From positions 4,009,147 to 4,073,146 of the forward strand of contig OX442429.1 of assembly GCA_949361645.1 (NCBI GenBank): a stretch of DNA of 64,000 bases, read 5' to 3'. The DNA is from Spongilla lacustris. Lineage: Eukaryota > Porifera > Demospongiae > Spongillida > Spongillidae. Shown piece after piece: positions 12,759-22,796 of this stretch (positions within the stretch are counted from its first letter, which is position 1; the number at the start of each line of letters is the position of its first letter). The notes below the pieces were generated by a model, which saw only the letters and a program-made list of their open reading frames with translations, did no database searches and had not been told where the DNA came from. Made by a program: the position numbers and the translations under genes.

Positions 12759-13434
12759 GGGTCCGTGTATATTTAGGCCAATTCCTAAATTTTTGATTCG
12801 GTATTATCTGAAATTACCAAAGCACGGTAATATACTCGTATATTTAGGCCAATTCGTGATTCGGTATTTCTCGCAATCACGTACCTGCACCAAAAGCAAG
12901 GTTAATGACGCAATCGGGTTGCGTTCTCAATTTTTTTGTGTTTTATGGCGAGTTTTATGGAATCGAAAGATAACGAGAAGTAGATGGGAACGTGACGTGA
13001 CCTTCATAGAACGCGACCCCGAACCGGAGCTAGAACGGACGGTACTGGTAGTACAGCTGGCCCCTCCCCCTGTGTATTATTTTATTCTTAATTGCAACTG
13101 TACTAATATATGTATAGAGACGCGATAGTTAACGCTAACCTTACTACGTTGCCCGCCACGGACTAAACCTGTGTACGTGTGCTCGCGTTAGGTACGGCTG
13201 GTCGGCTGCTAGTTATTCTATTTGATGCGCACCATTGTCTACTTGTTGGTCGGGATCGGACGGTTGCCCGTGGACCCCTCCCCCCTCCCCCCTTTGTGAA
13301 ACACTACTATGCATGCTATGATGATGTACATGTGCCGCTTTCCTGTTACATTAAACGAGTTCAATCATTGAGTCCATGTTCATGTTATTACACATAATTG
13401 CTGTGTGTGTGTGTCTGTGCAGCTGTTAAATTGC

Positions 13435-13465
<31 letters not shown>

Positions 13466-13638
13466 TAGTGCAGTTGCATTGCCTAATAAAGTACTCAACA
13501 TGTATGTAGATATGTATTCCTCCCTGACTCCCTCTTATCTACCCCTGCCTTCCTATGAAGTGTGGCACTGACATATCTAAGGCGGCTGTACAAAGTGACT
13601 AAGTCTGAGTACTGCTGTATCTAATTGCCATGGTAACT
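12759..13638 (+). repeat. Left inverted arm of the long-TIR element
   Basis: This matches the reverse complement of 18272-18984. Landmarks shared in inverted order are GGGTCCGTGTATATTTAGGC, the block around AACGTGACGTGACC (about 12990), GACGCGATAGTTAACGCTA (about 13120), CATTAAACGAGTTCAATCAT (about 13350) and TTGCCATGGTAAC (13625-13637). A short insertion and a GT dinucleotide run (about 13433-13461) make it longer than the right arm. Confidence 0.75.
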
Positions 13639-13937
13639 AATAAGAACAATATGAGGCAGGTCTTATCTGTAGGATGCTGTGACAATGTATACATCAGAGG
13701 TGACATGCATGGTGCAAAGGATGATCTGTCTCTGGGCTTAAAATGGGTTGTCAACTGCTACCAATGTCATGTATCTGTATTGCTTACTATGTAGTTTCTT
13801 GCATTCTCGTAAATCTAGGATCTCTAATGAAACTATATAATAAGAATAGAATGCTTACAATATAGGTATTTCCTTTCAAGGCACACAAGTATATCATATT
13901 TAAGTGCAAGAAGGCATGCATGCTCCATGCAATGCAT

Positions 13938-15566
13938 GTGATGAATGTGTGGTGTGTATGTGTGTGTGGTGTGTATGTATGTATGTTTGTATGTATGTAT
14001 GTATGTATGTATGTATGTGTGTGTACATGTATGTATGTATGTATGTGTGTATGTATGTGTGTATGTATATATGAATGTATGTGTCTGTATGAATGTGTGT
14101 GTGTATGTATGTCTGTGTATGTATGTATGTGTATGTATGGGTATGTATGAATGCATGTGTGTGTATGTATGAATGCATATGTATGTATGTGTGTATGTAT
14201 GTATGTGTGTATGTATATATGAATGTATGTATCTGTATGCATGTGTGTGTGTGTGTATGAATGTGTGTCTGTGTAAGTATGTGTATGTATGTATGTGTAT
14301 GTATGGGTATGTATGAATGCATGTGTGTGTATGTATGAATGCATATGTATGTATGTGTGTGTGTATGTATGTATGTGTGTATATATATATGAATGTATGT
14401 GTCTGTATGCATGTGTGTGTGTGTGTGTATGAATGTGTGTCTGTGTATGTATGTATGTGTATGTATAAATGTATGTGTATGTTATGGTATGTATGCCCGC
14501 CCGTACATGCACACACACACACACACATACATACATGCATACATACATACATACATACATACATACATACATACATACATACATACATACATACATACAT
14601 ACATACATACATACATACATACATGCATACATACATACATACATACATACATACATACACACACACACACGCATGCAACACGCATGCATGCATACATACA
14701 TACATACATACATACATACATACATACATACATACATACATACATACATACATACATACATACTTACACACATACATTCATACATAAATACACACACATA
14801 TACATACATACATACATACATACATACACATACACACATACATACATACATACACACATACATACATAAATACACATACATACATACATGTGCATACATA
14901 CATACATACATACATACATACATACACACATACATACATACATACATTCATACATTATGTATGTATGTATGTGTCTGTGTATTTATGTGTGTGTATGTAT
15001 GGTATGTATACACACATACATACATACATACACAGACACACATACACACATGCATACATACTTACACAGACACATACATTCATACACATACATACATACA
15101 TACATACATACATACATACATACATACACACACATACATTCATACATAAGTACACACACATATACATACATACATACACAGACACACATACACACATGCA
15201 TACATACTTACACAGACACATACATTCATACACATGCATACATACATACATACGTACATACATACATACATACACACATACATACATAAATACACATACA
15301 TACATACATATGTGTGTAAGTATGTGTGTATGTATGTATGTATGTGTATGTATGAATGTATGTGTGTGTAAGTATGTGTGTATGTGTGTATATGTCTGTA
15401 TGTATATGTCTGTGAATGTATGAATGTATGTGTCTGTGTATGTATGTATGTAAGTATGTATGTAAGTATGTATGTATGTATGTCTGTATGTATGTATGTA
15501 TGTATGTATGTGTGTGTGTATGTATGTATGTGTGTATGTATGTATGTAAGTATGTATGTATGTGTC
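13938..15566. repeat. Alternating (TATG)n / (CATA)n microsatellite
   Basis: Tetranucleotide tracts switch strand several times: TATG-type at 13938-14500, CATA-type at 14505-14955, TATG-type at 14957-15013, CATA-type at 15014-15310 and TATG-type at 15311-15566. TG and CA interruptions are frequent. The long open frames here (Met-Tyr-Val-Cys or His-Thr-Tyr-Ile repeats) are products of the repeat and are not genes. Confidence 0.95.
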
Positions 15567-16208
15567 CATGGCGTACACAGTTACGTTGGAGGGACTGTGT
15601 ACGCCATGACCTCCAACACTTTGGTCTGCCAGCTGTGTGGCACATCCTAGCTGCTCAGAGGCACTTGTGGCGCATGAAAATCGGATGCTCTGACTATGAT
15701 AGAGCCCTTGACAACAGAGCTCAGTTACTACGTGCATGTCATAAGGGTGAAGTGTCAGCTAGCTACTGCCCTGCATGCAACCAATACTTTACATCAGACC
15801 GCTATCTTCGCAGTCATAATACCCAAAAACATGGCCAAGCTGCACAAGATAACAGAGTCCAACAACACAGTGCCCAAACAGATTTGAGTACACCCTTTTC
15901 ATGTTCTGTCTGCAACTTTACATCCTCCTCTACAAAAGACATTAAGATCCATATACGTCGAAAACATCCAGACCATCCTGCTATCACTGTCAACATTACA
16001 TGTCTTGTCTCAGGATGCAGTTTTAGATCAGAGACTACCAAGGGTGTTAAAATCCATCTATTCAAGTCACACAAATGGTCAAAAGAATTAGTGGACACTA
16101 GTGTTTGCCCACCTACATAGTGCACCTGACTTTGCTATTCTTCCTCCAAACGTATTGTATTACGTGTACAGTGCGATGGTTTATTATTATTATTATTATT
16201 ATTATTAT
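15567..16208 (+). pseudogene. 5'-truncated LINE 3' end: RT tail with three C2H2 zinc fingers
   Basis: A frame entering from the microsatellite stays open to a stop at 16118-16120. It starts PWRTQLRWRDCVRHDLQ, then WHILAAQRHLWRMKIGC, which resembles the extreme C-terminus of LINE-type reverse transcriptase polyproteins. Three zinc-finger-like units follow: YCPACNQYF...HNTQKH, FSCSVCNF...HIRRKH and ITCLVSGCSF...HLFKSH. After the stop comes a short 3' UTR ending in a (TTA)n tract at about 16180-16208, like LINE tails. I infer an insertion of a 5'-truncated LINE copy into the microsatellite. No catalytic RT motif is present. A stand-alone zinc-finger gene is less likely because there is no start codon of its own. 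Confidence 0.6.
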
Positions 16209-16572
16209 GTGTCTGTGTATGTATGTATGTATGTATGTATACATACATACACACATACATACATACATGTATACATACATACATACATACATACATACAT
16301 ACATACATACATACATACATACATAATGTATGTATGTATTTTTTGTATGTATGTATGTATGTATACATGTATGTATGTGTGTATGTATACATGTATGTAT
16401 GTATGTATGTATGTATACATAAATGTATGTATGTGTGTATGTATGTATGTATGGATGTGTATATGTCTATGTGAATGTAATAATATATGTATGTATGTAT
16501 ACATGTATGTATGTATGTATACATGTATGTATGTATGTATGTATCGATGTGTATATGTCTGTGAATGTATGA

Positions 16573-16605
<33 letters not shown>

Positions 16606-16748
16606 TGTATGTATGTGTCTGTGTGTATGTATGTGTGTATGTATGGGCATACATACCATACATACACACATACATACATACATACATACATACATACATA
16701 CATACATACATAATACATACACATACATACATACATACATACATACAA
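16209..16748. repeat. (TATG)n / (CATA)n microsatellite, second block
   Basis: TATG-type tracts with a CATA-type island at about 16240-16324 and a switch to CATA-type at about 16647. It lies between the LINE tail and the internal arm copy. Confidence 0.95.
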
Positions 16749-17370
16749 TTACCATGGCAACTACATACAGTACTCTGACTTGGATATGTCAGTACCACAC
16801 TTCTGTTCATATATATGAAGAGAAAGGCAGGGAGGGAGCTAGGGAGGAATACATGTCTACATACATGTTGAGTGCCTTATTGAATGCAACTGCACTAATT
16901 TACTAACATCTGCACAGACAGACATATGTACACACACAGCAATTATGTGTAATAACATGAACATGAACTCAATGATTGAACTCGTTTAATGTAACAGGAA
17001 AGCGGCACATGTACATCATTAAAGCATGCATGGGGTATTAAGTAGTGTACATGTATCACAAATGGCGGGGGGGGGGGGGGGGTGTCTGCAGGCAAATAGC
17101 ATAACTAGCAGCCGTACCTAACGCGAGCACACGTACACAGGTTCAGTCCGTGGCGGGCAACGTAGTAAGGTTAGCGTTAACTATCGCGTCTCTATACATG
17201 TATTAGTACAGTTGCAATTAAGAATAAAATAATACACAGGGGGAGGGGCCAGCTGTACTACCAGTACCGTCCGTTCTAGCTCCGGTTCGGGATCGCGTTC
17301 TATGGAGGTCACGTCACGTTCCCATCTACTTCTCGTTATTTTTTGATTCCATAAAATTGAGGACGCGAGC
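16749..17370 (-). repeat. Internal extra copy of the right arm
   Basis: This is a direct repeat of 18272-18900 (shared TTACCATGGCAAC, GGCAGGGAGGGAGCTAGG and TTAACTATCGCGTCTC). It lacks the outermost 85 bp that carry the transposon tip and stops at GGACGCGAGC. It therefore looks like an internal tandem duplication of part of the arm, probably mediated by the flanking microsatellites. Confidence 0.75.
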
Positions 17371-17450
17371 ATACATACATCATAATAATAATAATAATAA
17401 TAATATGCCATCGCATTATACAAGTATAACATGCTTGGAGGAAGAGACTA
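17371..17450 (-). mobile_element. LINE 3' tail remnant, opposite orientation
   Basis: The reverse complement reads as a variant of the 3' UTR at 16140-16208: CTTCCTCCAAGCATG..., then ATAATGCGATGGCATATTATTATT. Only the last 70 or so bases of the LINE are present, so it is an extremely 5'-truncated second copy. Confidence 0.6.
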
Positions 17451-17540
17451 GACATAATTTGAGAACACATATATCACCAAGCTAACAACATTCAAAGTTC
17501 TACAGCATCTACATCTGCTTTTGACCAAAGATGTGTTTAC

Positions 17541-17650
17541 GGAGATGCATACATACATTCATACATACATACATACATACATACATACATACATACATAC
17601 ATACATACATACATACATACATACATACATACATACATACATACATACAT

Positions 17651-17687
<37 letters not shown>

Positions 17688-18185
17688 TACATACATACAT
17701 ACATACATACATACACACACATACACATACATTCATACAAACACATACATACATAAATACACACACATATACATACATACATACATACATACATACATAC
17801 ACATACATACATACACATACATACATACATACATACATACATACGTACATACATACATATTTACATACATACATTCATACATAAATACACACACATACAC
17901 ACATACATACATACTTACACAGACACATACATTCATACATACACATACATACATACATACATACATACATACATACACACACATATACATACATACATAC
18001 ATACATACACATTCATACATACATACATACATACATACATACATACACACATACACATACATTCATACATACACATACATACATACATACATATTTACAT
18101 ACATACATTCATACATAATACATACACATACATACATACATACATACAACATACACACAGACACATACATACACACATACATACA

Positions 18186-18216
<31 letters not shown>

Positions 18217-18271
18217 CATACATAAAACATACATACACATCAATACATACATACATACATTCATACATACA
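17541..18271. repeat. (CATA)n microsatellite, third block
   Basis: Almost pure CATA-type tetranucleotide repeat with CACA and CATTCATA interruptions. It separates the internal arm copy from the right arm of the long-TIR element. Confidence 0.95.
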
Positions 18272-18984
18272 GTTACCATGGCAACTAGATACAGTACTCT
18301 GACTTGGATATGTCAGTACCACACTTCTGTTCATATATATGAAGAGAAAGGCAGGGAGGGAGCTAGGGAGGAGTACATATCTACATACATGTTGAGTGCC
18401 TTATTGAATGTAACTGCACTAATTTACTAACATCTGCACAGACAGACATATGTACACACACAGCAATTATGTGTAATAACATGAACATGGACTCAATGAT
18501 TGAACTCGTTTAATGTAACACGAAAGCGGCACATGTACATCATTAAAGCATGCATGGGTATTAAGTAATGTACATGTATCACAAATGGCGGGGGGGGGGG
18601 GGCCGAGGGGGGGGTGTCTGCAGGCAAATAGCATAACTAGCAGCCGTACCTAACGTGAGCACACGTGCACAGGTTCAGTCCGTGGCGGGCAATGTAGTAA
18701 GGCTAGCGTTAACTATCGCGTCTCTATACATGTATTAGTACAGTTGCAAGAATAAAATAATACACAGGGGGGAGGGGCCAGCTGTACTACCAGTACCGTC
18801 CGTTCTAGCTCCGGTTCGGGGTCGCGTTCTATGGAGGTCACGTCACGTTCCCATCTGCTTCTCGTTATTTTTTGATTCCATAAAATTGAGGACGCGAGCT
18901 CAATTGCGTCATAAACCTTGCTTTGGTGATTGCGGATAATACCGAATCAAAAATTTAGGAATTGGCCTAAATATACACGGACCC
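18272..18984 (-). repeat. Right inverted arm of the long-TIR element
   Basis: This is the reverse-complement partner of the left arm. It begins GTTACCATGGCAAC and ends at the CACGGACCC tip. It includes a G-run (about 18590-18615) and the same TAACTATCGCGTCTC block. Confidence 0.75.
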
Positions 18985-19189
18985 TTCTGTAGGAGGGAAG
19001 ATGATGATCCACGCACCTCAACTAACTGTTTCTCCGAAGAGAATTCCTTGCTGAGTGACACATTCCAAGTCAGCAAGAAACCAGCTAGAAGCGGTGTCAT
19101 CACCTTTTTTTATAGCTTTTCAACTTCGGATGACGAACAAGAACCGGCGTTCTGCCACCTACACTCTTGAATAGTGGAGTACGACTTAG

Positions 19190-19270
19190 GGGAGGACATC
19201 CGATGGACCCCGGGCCATAACACGGTACCTCGAGCAAGCTCTCGTCGTAAACCACTAAGCCAGAATGCAT
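19190..19270 (-). repeat. Possible tRNA-derived SINE remnant
   Basis: On the minus strand TGGCTTAGTGG (19252-19262) is a good tRNA-like A box. About 45 bp further, GGTCCATCGG (about 19200-19209) is only a weak B box. No clear cloverleaf was found, so this is tentative. Confidence 0.3.
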
Positions 19271-19357
19271 TAGCTTGAAATTGACAGTTTGGAACTTATA
19301 GTTATACAGCAAGACCTCTACATAGTGCAGTAAAAAAGGGGAGAAAAAAAGATCACG

Positions 19358-19441
19358 TCAAGACTGGGACTCGAATCACAGTAACGCAGTTCGTAATGGG
19401 TATGAGTGTGTATCACACACCACTCGACCATCAAGTGCATC
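19358..19441 (-). repeat. tRNA-derived SINE or tRNA pseudogene
   Basis: The minus strand has an A-box-like TGGTCGAGTGG (19420-19430) and a B-box-like GATTCGAGTCC (19367-19377), separated by 42 bp, a normal spacing for a tRNA promoter. The region around the B box can form a short T-arm-like stem with one mismatch. The acceptor stem does not pair well, so a functional tRNA is unlikely. Confidence 0.45.
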
Positions 19442-19778
19442 GATGAATTATGTCTTACAATGTTACATAAATATTATCGCTTTAATTTACATGGATTTAC
19501 ATGTAATTACATGTATTTCCTTTCTTAAAATAAGGATTTAATATTTGCGTAATCTAGTAGCCTAATAGGAGTTGCAATCCTCTACTAGTACAGTAACTAC
19601 TGTATCTATGCGCGTTTTACTTTTTAATTACAGTCATGTGACGTCGAACATCTATGCATTGACATGGAAGGAAGCCTCGATCTGTAGCAGCTGGCTTGCT
19701 TTGCCTCTACCTACTGATCCCCAAGGTGAGCCCCTCACACGGTACACGGACACGAGCGAGGGGCCTAATTCGACTAGT

Positions 19779-19850
19779 CTCGTACCCAGACCCAAATGTA
19801 CGTAACGATGATTATCGCTTACAGTATAACCACGTTTGGGTCTGGGTATT
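19779..19850. mobile_element. Short inverted repeat, transposon tip remnant
   Basis: CTCGTACCCAGACCCAAA (from 19779) faces GTTTGGGTCTGGGTA (about 19834-19848) across a spacer of about 37 bp. The outer sequence resembles the terminal repeat of the zinc-finger transposon at 29457 (CTCGTCCCCAGGCCC), which suggests a related miniature element. Confidence 0.45.
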
Positions 19851-20144
19851 ATCTTTATACATCCATAGTACATGTACGTTTAAACTGCATACCACTGTGT
19901 AGACAATTTTGGACCACAGGGCCCCTATTATACCTTGGGGCCTGGGGTAGGTAACCCCGCTTACCCTCTTGCCCTCTCACCGGCCCTGTACACGGATCAC
20001 AAAGGAAAAATCTTACCCTCACAATTTTAATTATATTAATTTTTTTACATCATAGATAAAAGTAACTTACTTTAAAATTACTATGTTTACATCGATGTTG
20101 TCTGTCGTTAATTGACTTGCCTCGTTGAGGTTGTATTGTATAGG

Positions 20145-20820
20145 CTTCGCTTCTGTGTTGGGGAATGTCTCTCTAGAGGGCAACCAGATATGTGTATCTC
20201 AGACTGCCCTGATGGCAGGGATGAGCTCACATGTGTCATTGATGTGCCAGTATAGTGTGCAGATTGGACCAATGCCCCAACAGTACAACAAAGTGCATCT
20301 CTCTCCCCAAGATATGTGATGATATCAATGACTGGGTTGATGAAAGCACACATGCATTAAGTTGGCTACTGACCAGCAATAGTCTGTACTGCTGATGTAT
20401 GCACCATTAATATAATATCACAGACACAAAAAAAATTCTGCATTGTGTGTGCAGTGACCATTGTGGATGGATAGCCTTGCCTTCCTTCACGGTTCCAGTG
20501 CATTGGTAGTGGTGTGTGTGTGTGCCTCTTGCATACAGGTGTGACAGGGTTGGGCAGTGCAGTGATCCAAGTGGTGAGATGGATTGCAGTAAAGCTACCT
20601 GTACCTGATTGAAGTGATCAATGTAATGCTAGTCTTTCCAACCACTGCAGAGTACCCTGTAGTCAATGTCCTACCTCCTTCAAGCATTCAATGGCCTTGC
20701 ACACCACCACCATTGTGTCTCATGGTTGCAACCATTGGTTCCGCTTCACTAAGGACAAATACACGTGAAAATGTAATGGGCGTAGGGTGGTACCACTATG
20801 CCCCCTTTTTGATCCCTTGT
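20145..20820 (+). pseudogene. Decayed LDL-receptor class A / cysteine-rich repeats
   Basis: Separate frames give LDLa-like pieces: CVGECLSRGQPDMCISDCPD followed by GRDELTC (about 20153-20238), CDDINDWVDEST (about 20317-20352) and YRCDRVGQCSDPSGEMDC (about 20537-20590). A further cysteine-rich stretch runs to about 20768. Stops lie between them and no consistent exon chain was found. This fits a degenerate gene for a secreted or membrane cysteine-rich protein, or exons of a gene too diverged to join by eye. Confidence 0.35.
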
Positions 20821-20880
20821 ATCTTTCTTTTTTTACGACCAATTAAGGGGTGGGAGGGGCACTGGTGAGTTAACAATCAA

Positions 20881-22796
20881 CATTCTTAAGACTTCAGAGC
20901 TCTGGAGATTATTGCTCTTCTTGTGTTGCTTCATTCCTTGCTGAGCCCAGCACTGCTCTCATAGTCAATGATTGTAAACCAAATAAGCCTTGGTCTCATT
21001 CTTGTTTTTCTCTCCATTTCTCCCCTCCTCCCCTCTCTTACTCTCCTTCCCTCCCAAGACCCCTAGAAACATGAACCCCTCTTCCTCCCATCTTCCCTCC
21101 TCCCTGCCTCCTCTATTGAGATCTCATAATTCCTTCCACTATATATTACAGTATCTGTACTTGGTCTGAGTTCTGGTCCAGAGTTGTAAGAGCTAGTGCA
21201 AAATAGTTGAGGAGGTAAAACAGGTCAAGGCAATCGTACAATTGGTTGTAGGAGATGGTATGTCTGGTACATCTATCTGTCTGTAGATGTGACTGTCCAA
21301 ATGGCTTTATCCCTGTCCTGCTTGTGTTATAGTGAACAAGCTTGTCAGAAATATGCACAGGATTTAAACCGTAACCCCCCCCCCCCCCCCCCCCCATCAT
21401 TAATTCGTTTGATCCGGCTGATTGGCCTCCACAATACAAAACAGACTGTAGACCTATCTCCACAAGGAGATTGTTGCACAGTCACTTAACCATTCAATGA
21501 TTGAATGTAAAGTGAGGGCAAAGGTGAGAGCAGGGTACATGTCACCATGGCAACCACAAACAAGATATAGTACCTTTAACATCTGTAACTTTTTATTGCA
21601 GTTTAAAGAAAACAAGCCAGACATGCCTAGATATTTGAGACAACTGGGATTACAATGTTCTGGATCTCCATTTTTATGGCCTGTAGCAGATTTTTTGTTT
21701 GATTGTTCACAAACATAATGTGCCTCTCAGAAACATCCACCATATTATTGCACTAAGTATCCATGTAATTTACAAAATACAGTACATGCACTCACCCCTA
21801 TTAATTATATCTTGTTTTTGGTTTGCAGGTTACAGTGTCGTGAGTTCATGTAGCAACATGTGTGTGCTATTTAGAATGTCGCATGCGCAGTCACAGCTAC
21901 CATGAGGCACAGTGAATTGAAAGGCATCAGAATTCATGCACCACACAAATGGAGTTAGCAGACCCTGCACCAGTTGATACCTGTGCACATACATTTTTGC
22001 AGTGGAGTATAAGCAATCCCCACAATCAGGGGTTAGTGTGGCCAGCCCTCTAGCTGCAAACACTGTAGGCAGCCTACACTAACAGTGGAATTAGCAGCCC
22101 TCACAATTTTAATGGAGCCATCCAAAACTAGAAATTGCTGCATGTTTAGTCATGCAGCAGTCCACACACAGCTAGACCAGCAGAGTCTGCAGAGTTCCAC
22201 ATAATGAATCCATTGTGTGCTAGTGGCTTCCCTGCTGTTTACTCAATTATATGGAACCACCTGACCATCATACAGGAGGGTAGTAATATGTCTTGCTTTG
22301 GTTGATTCAGCTTAATTTTGTAGACTAAGAGTGGAGCCCACTTGCAATTTGGGGCTGGTGTTGTGTATGTGGGGTTACTGTAAGCCCTTTTTTGCAGCCT
22401 TGCTTGTATATACATAATATAAAAATGTTATTTAAAACTAATTTGTTGAATAAATAAACAAGGAATTATTCAATTATGGCACAACGCGTAAATCGAGGGT
22501 TGTGCGCGCGGTGTGTAAACTATAGACATAAAAAACATTCTCTCTGAGAAAGTTAGTGGTATATAGGATTTGAAGGCAATGGTGGTGTAAAAAAGGAAGG
22601 GAACAAGGTCAAGGGATTCAGTGGCAATAATTATTCCTATATTTAGCAACATGATTGTAATGACGTTATATATAATACAGTGGAATAATTGATGTTAGAA
22701 CAAAACGAATCGATATAGCATCTTAATTAACCCAATTGTTGCTACTGGCAACAAAACTTTCTTCTGTCAAAAGCGCACCAGCCTAATTATTTGATC
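20881..22796. other. Intergenic region upstream of CLHC1, nothing recognised
   Basis: It contains CT-rich sequence (about 21000-21110) and a C-run (about 21376-21395). Several short open frames lack recognisable domains. The CLHC1 promoter should be at its right end, but no motif stands out. Confidence 0.5.

Larger units (their letters stand above)
12759..18984. mobile_element. 6.2-kb long-terminal-inverted-repeat element (foldback-like)
   Basis: The left end starts GGGTCCGTGTATATTTAGGC at 12759 and the right end is its reverse complement, ending CACGGACCC at 18984. Both ends are flanked by TTCT (12755-12758 and 18985-18988), a candidate 4-bp target-site duplication. The inverted arms run inward for roughly 0.7-0.9 kb. 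The interior has no transposase; it holds tetranucleotide microsatellites, a nested LINE 3' end and an extra copy of the right arm. This resembles a non-autonomous foldback element. The superfamily is not determined, and a 4-bp match can arise by chance. Confidence 0.7.

Noticed and set aside
12793..13128. 111-codon frame in the left arm and its partner at 17181-17432
   Set aside because: The frame is shared by the inverted arms but has no domain, and it changes start and end between copies; it looks non-coding.
13787..18225. Many long open frames of repeating Met-Tyr-Val-Cys or His-Thr-Tyr-Ile
   Set aside because: They are translations of a 4-bp repeat in all frames and both strands. The unit has no stop codons, so length is not evidence of coding.
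19100..19312. 70-residue minus-strand frame
   Set aside because: It overlaps the tRNA-like SINE remnants and shows no domain.
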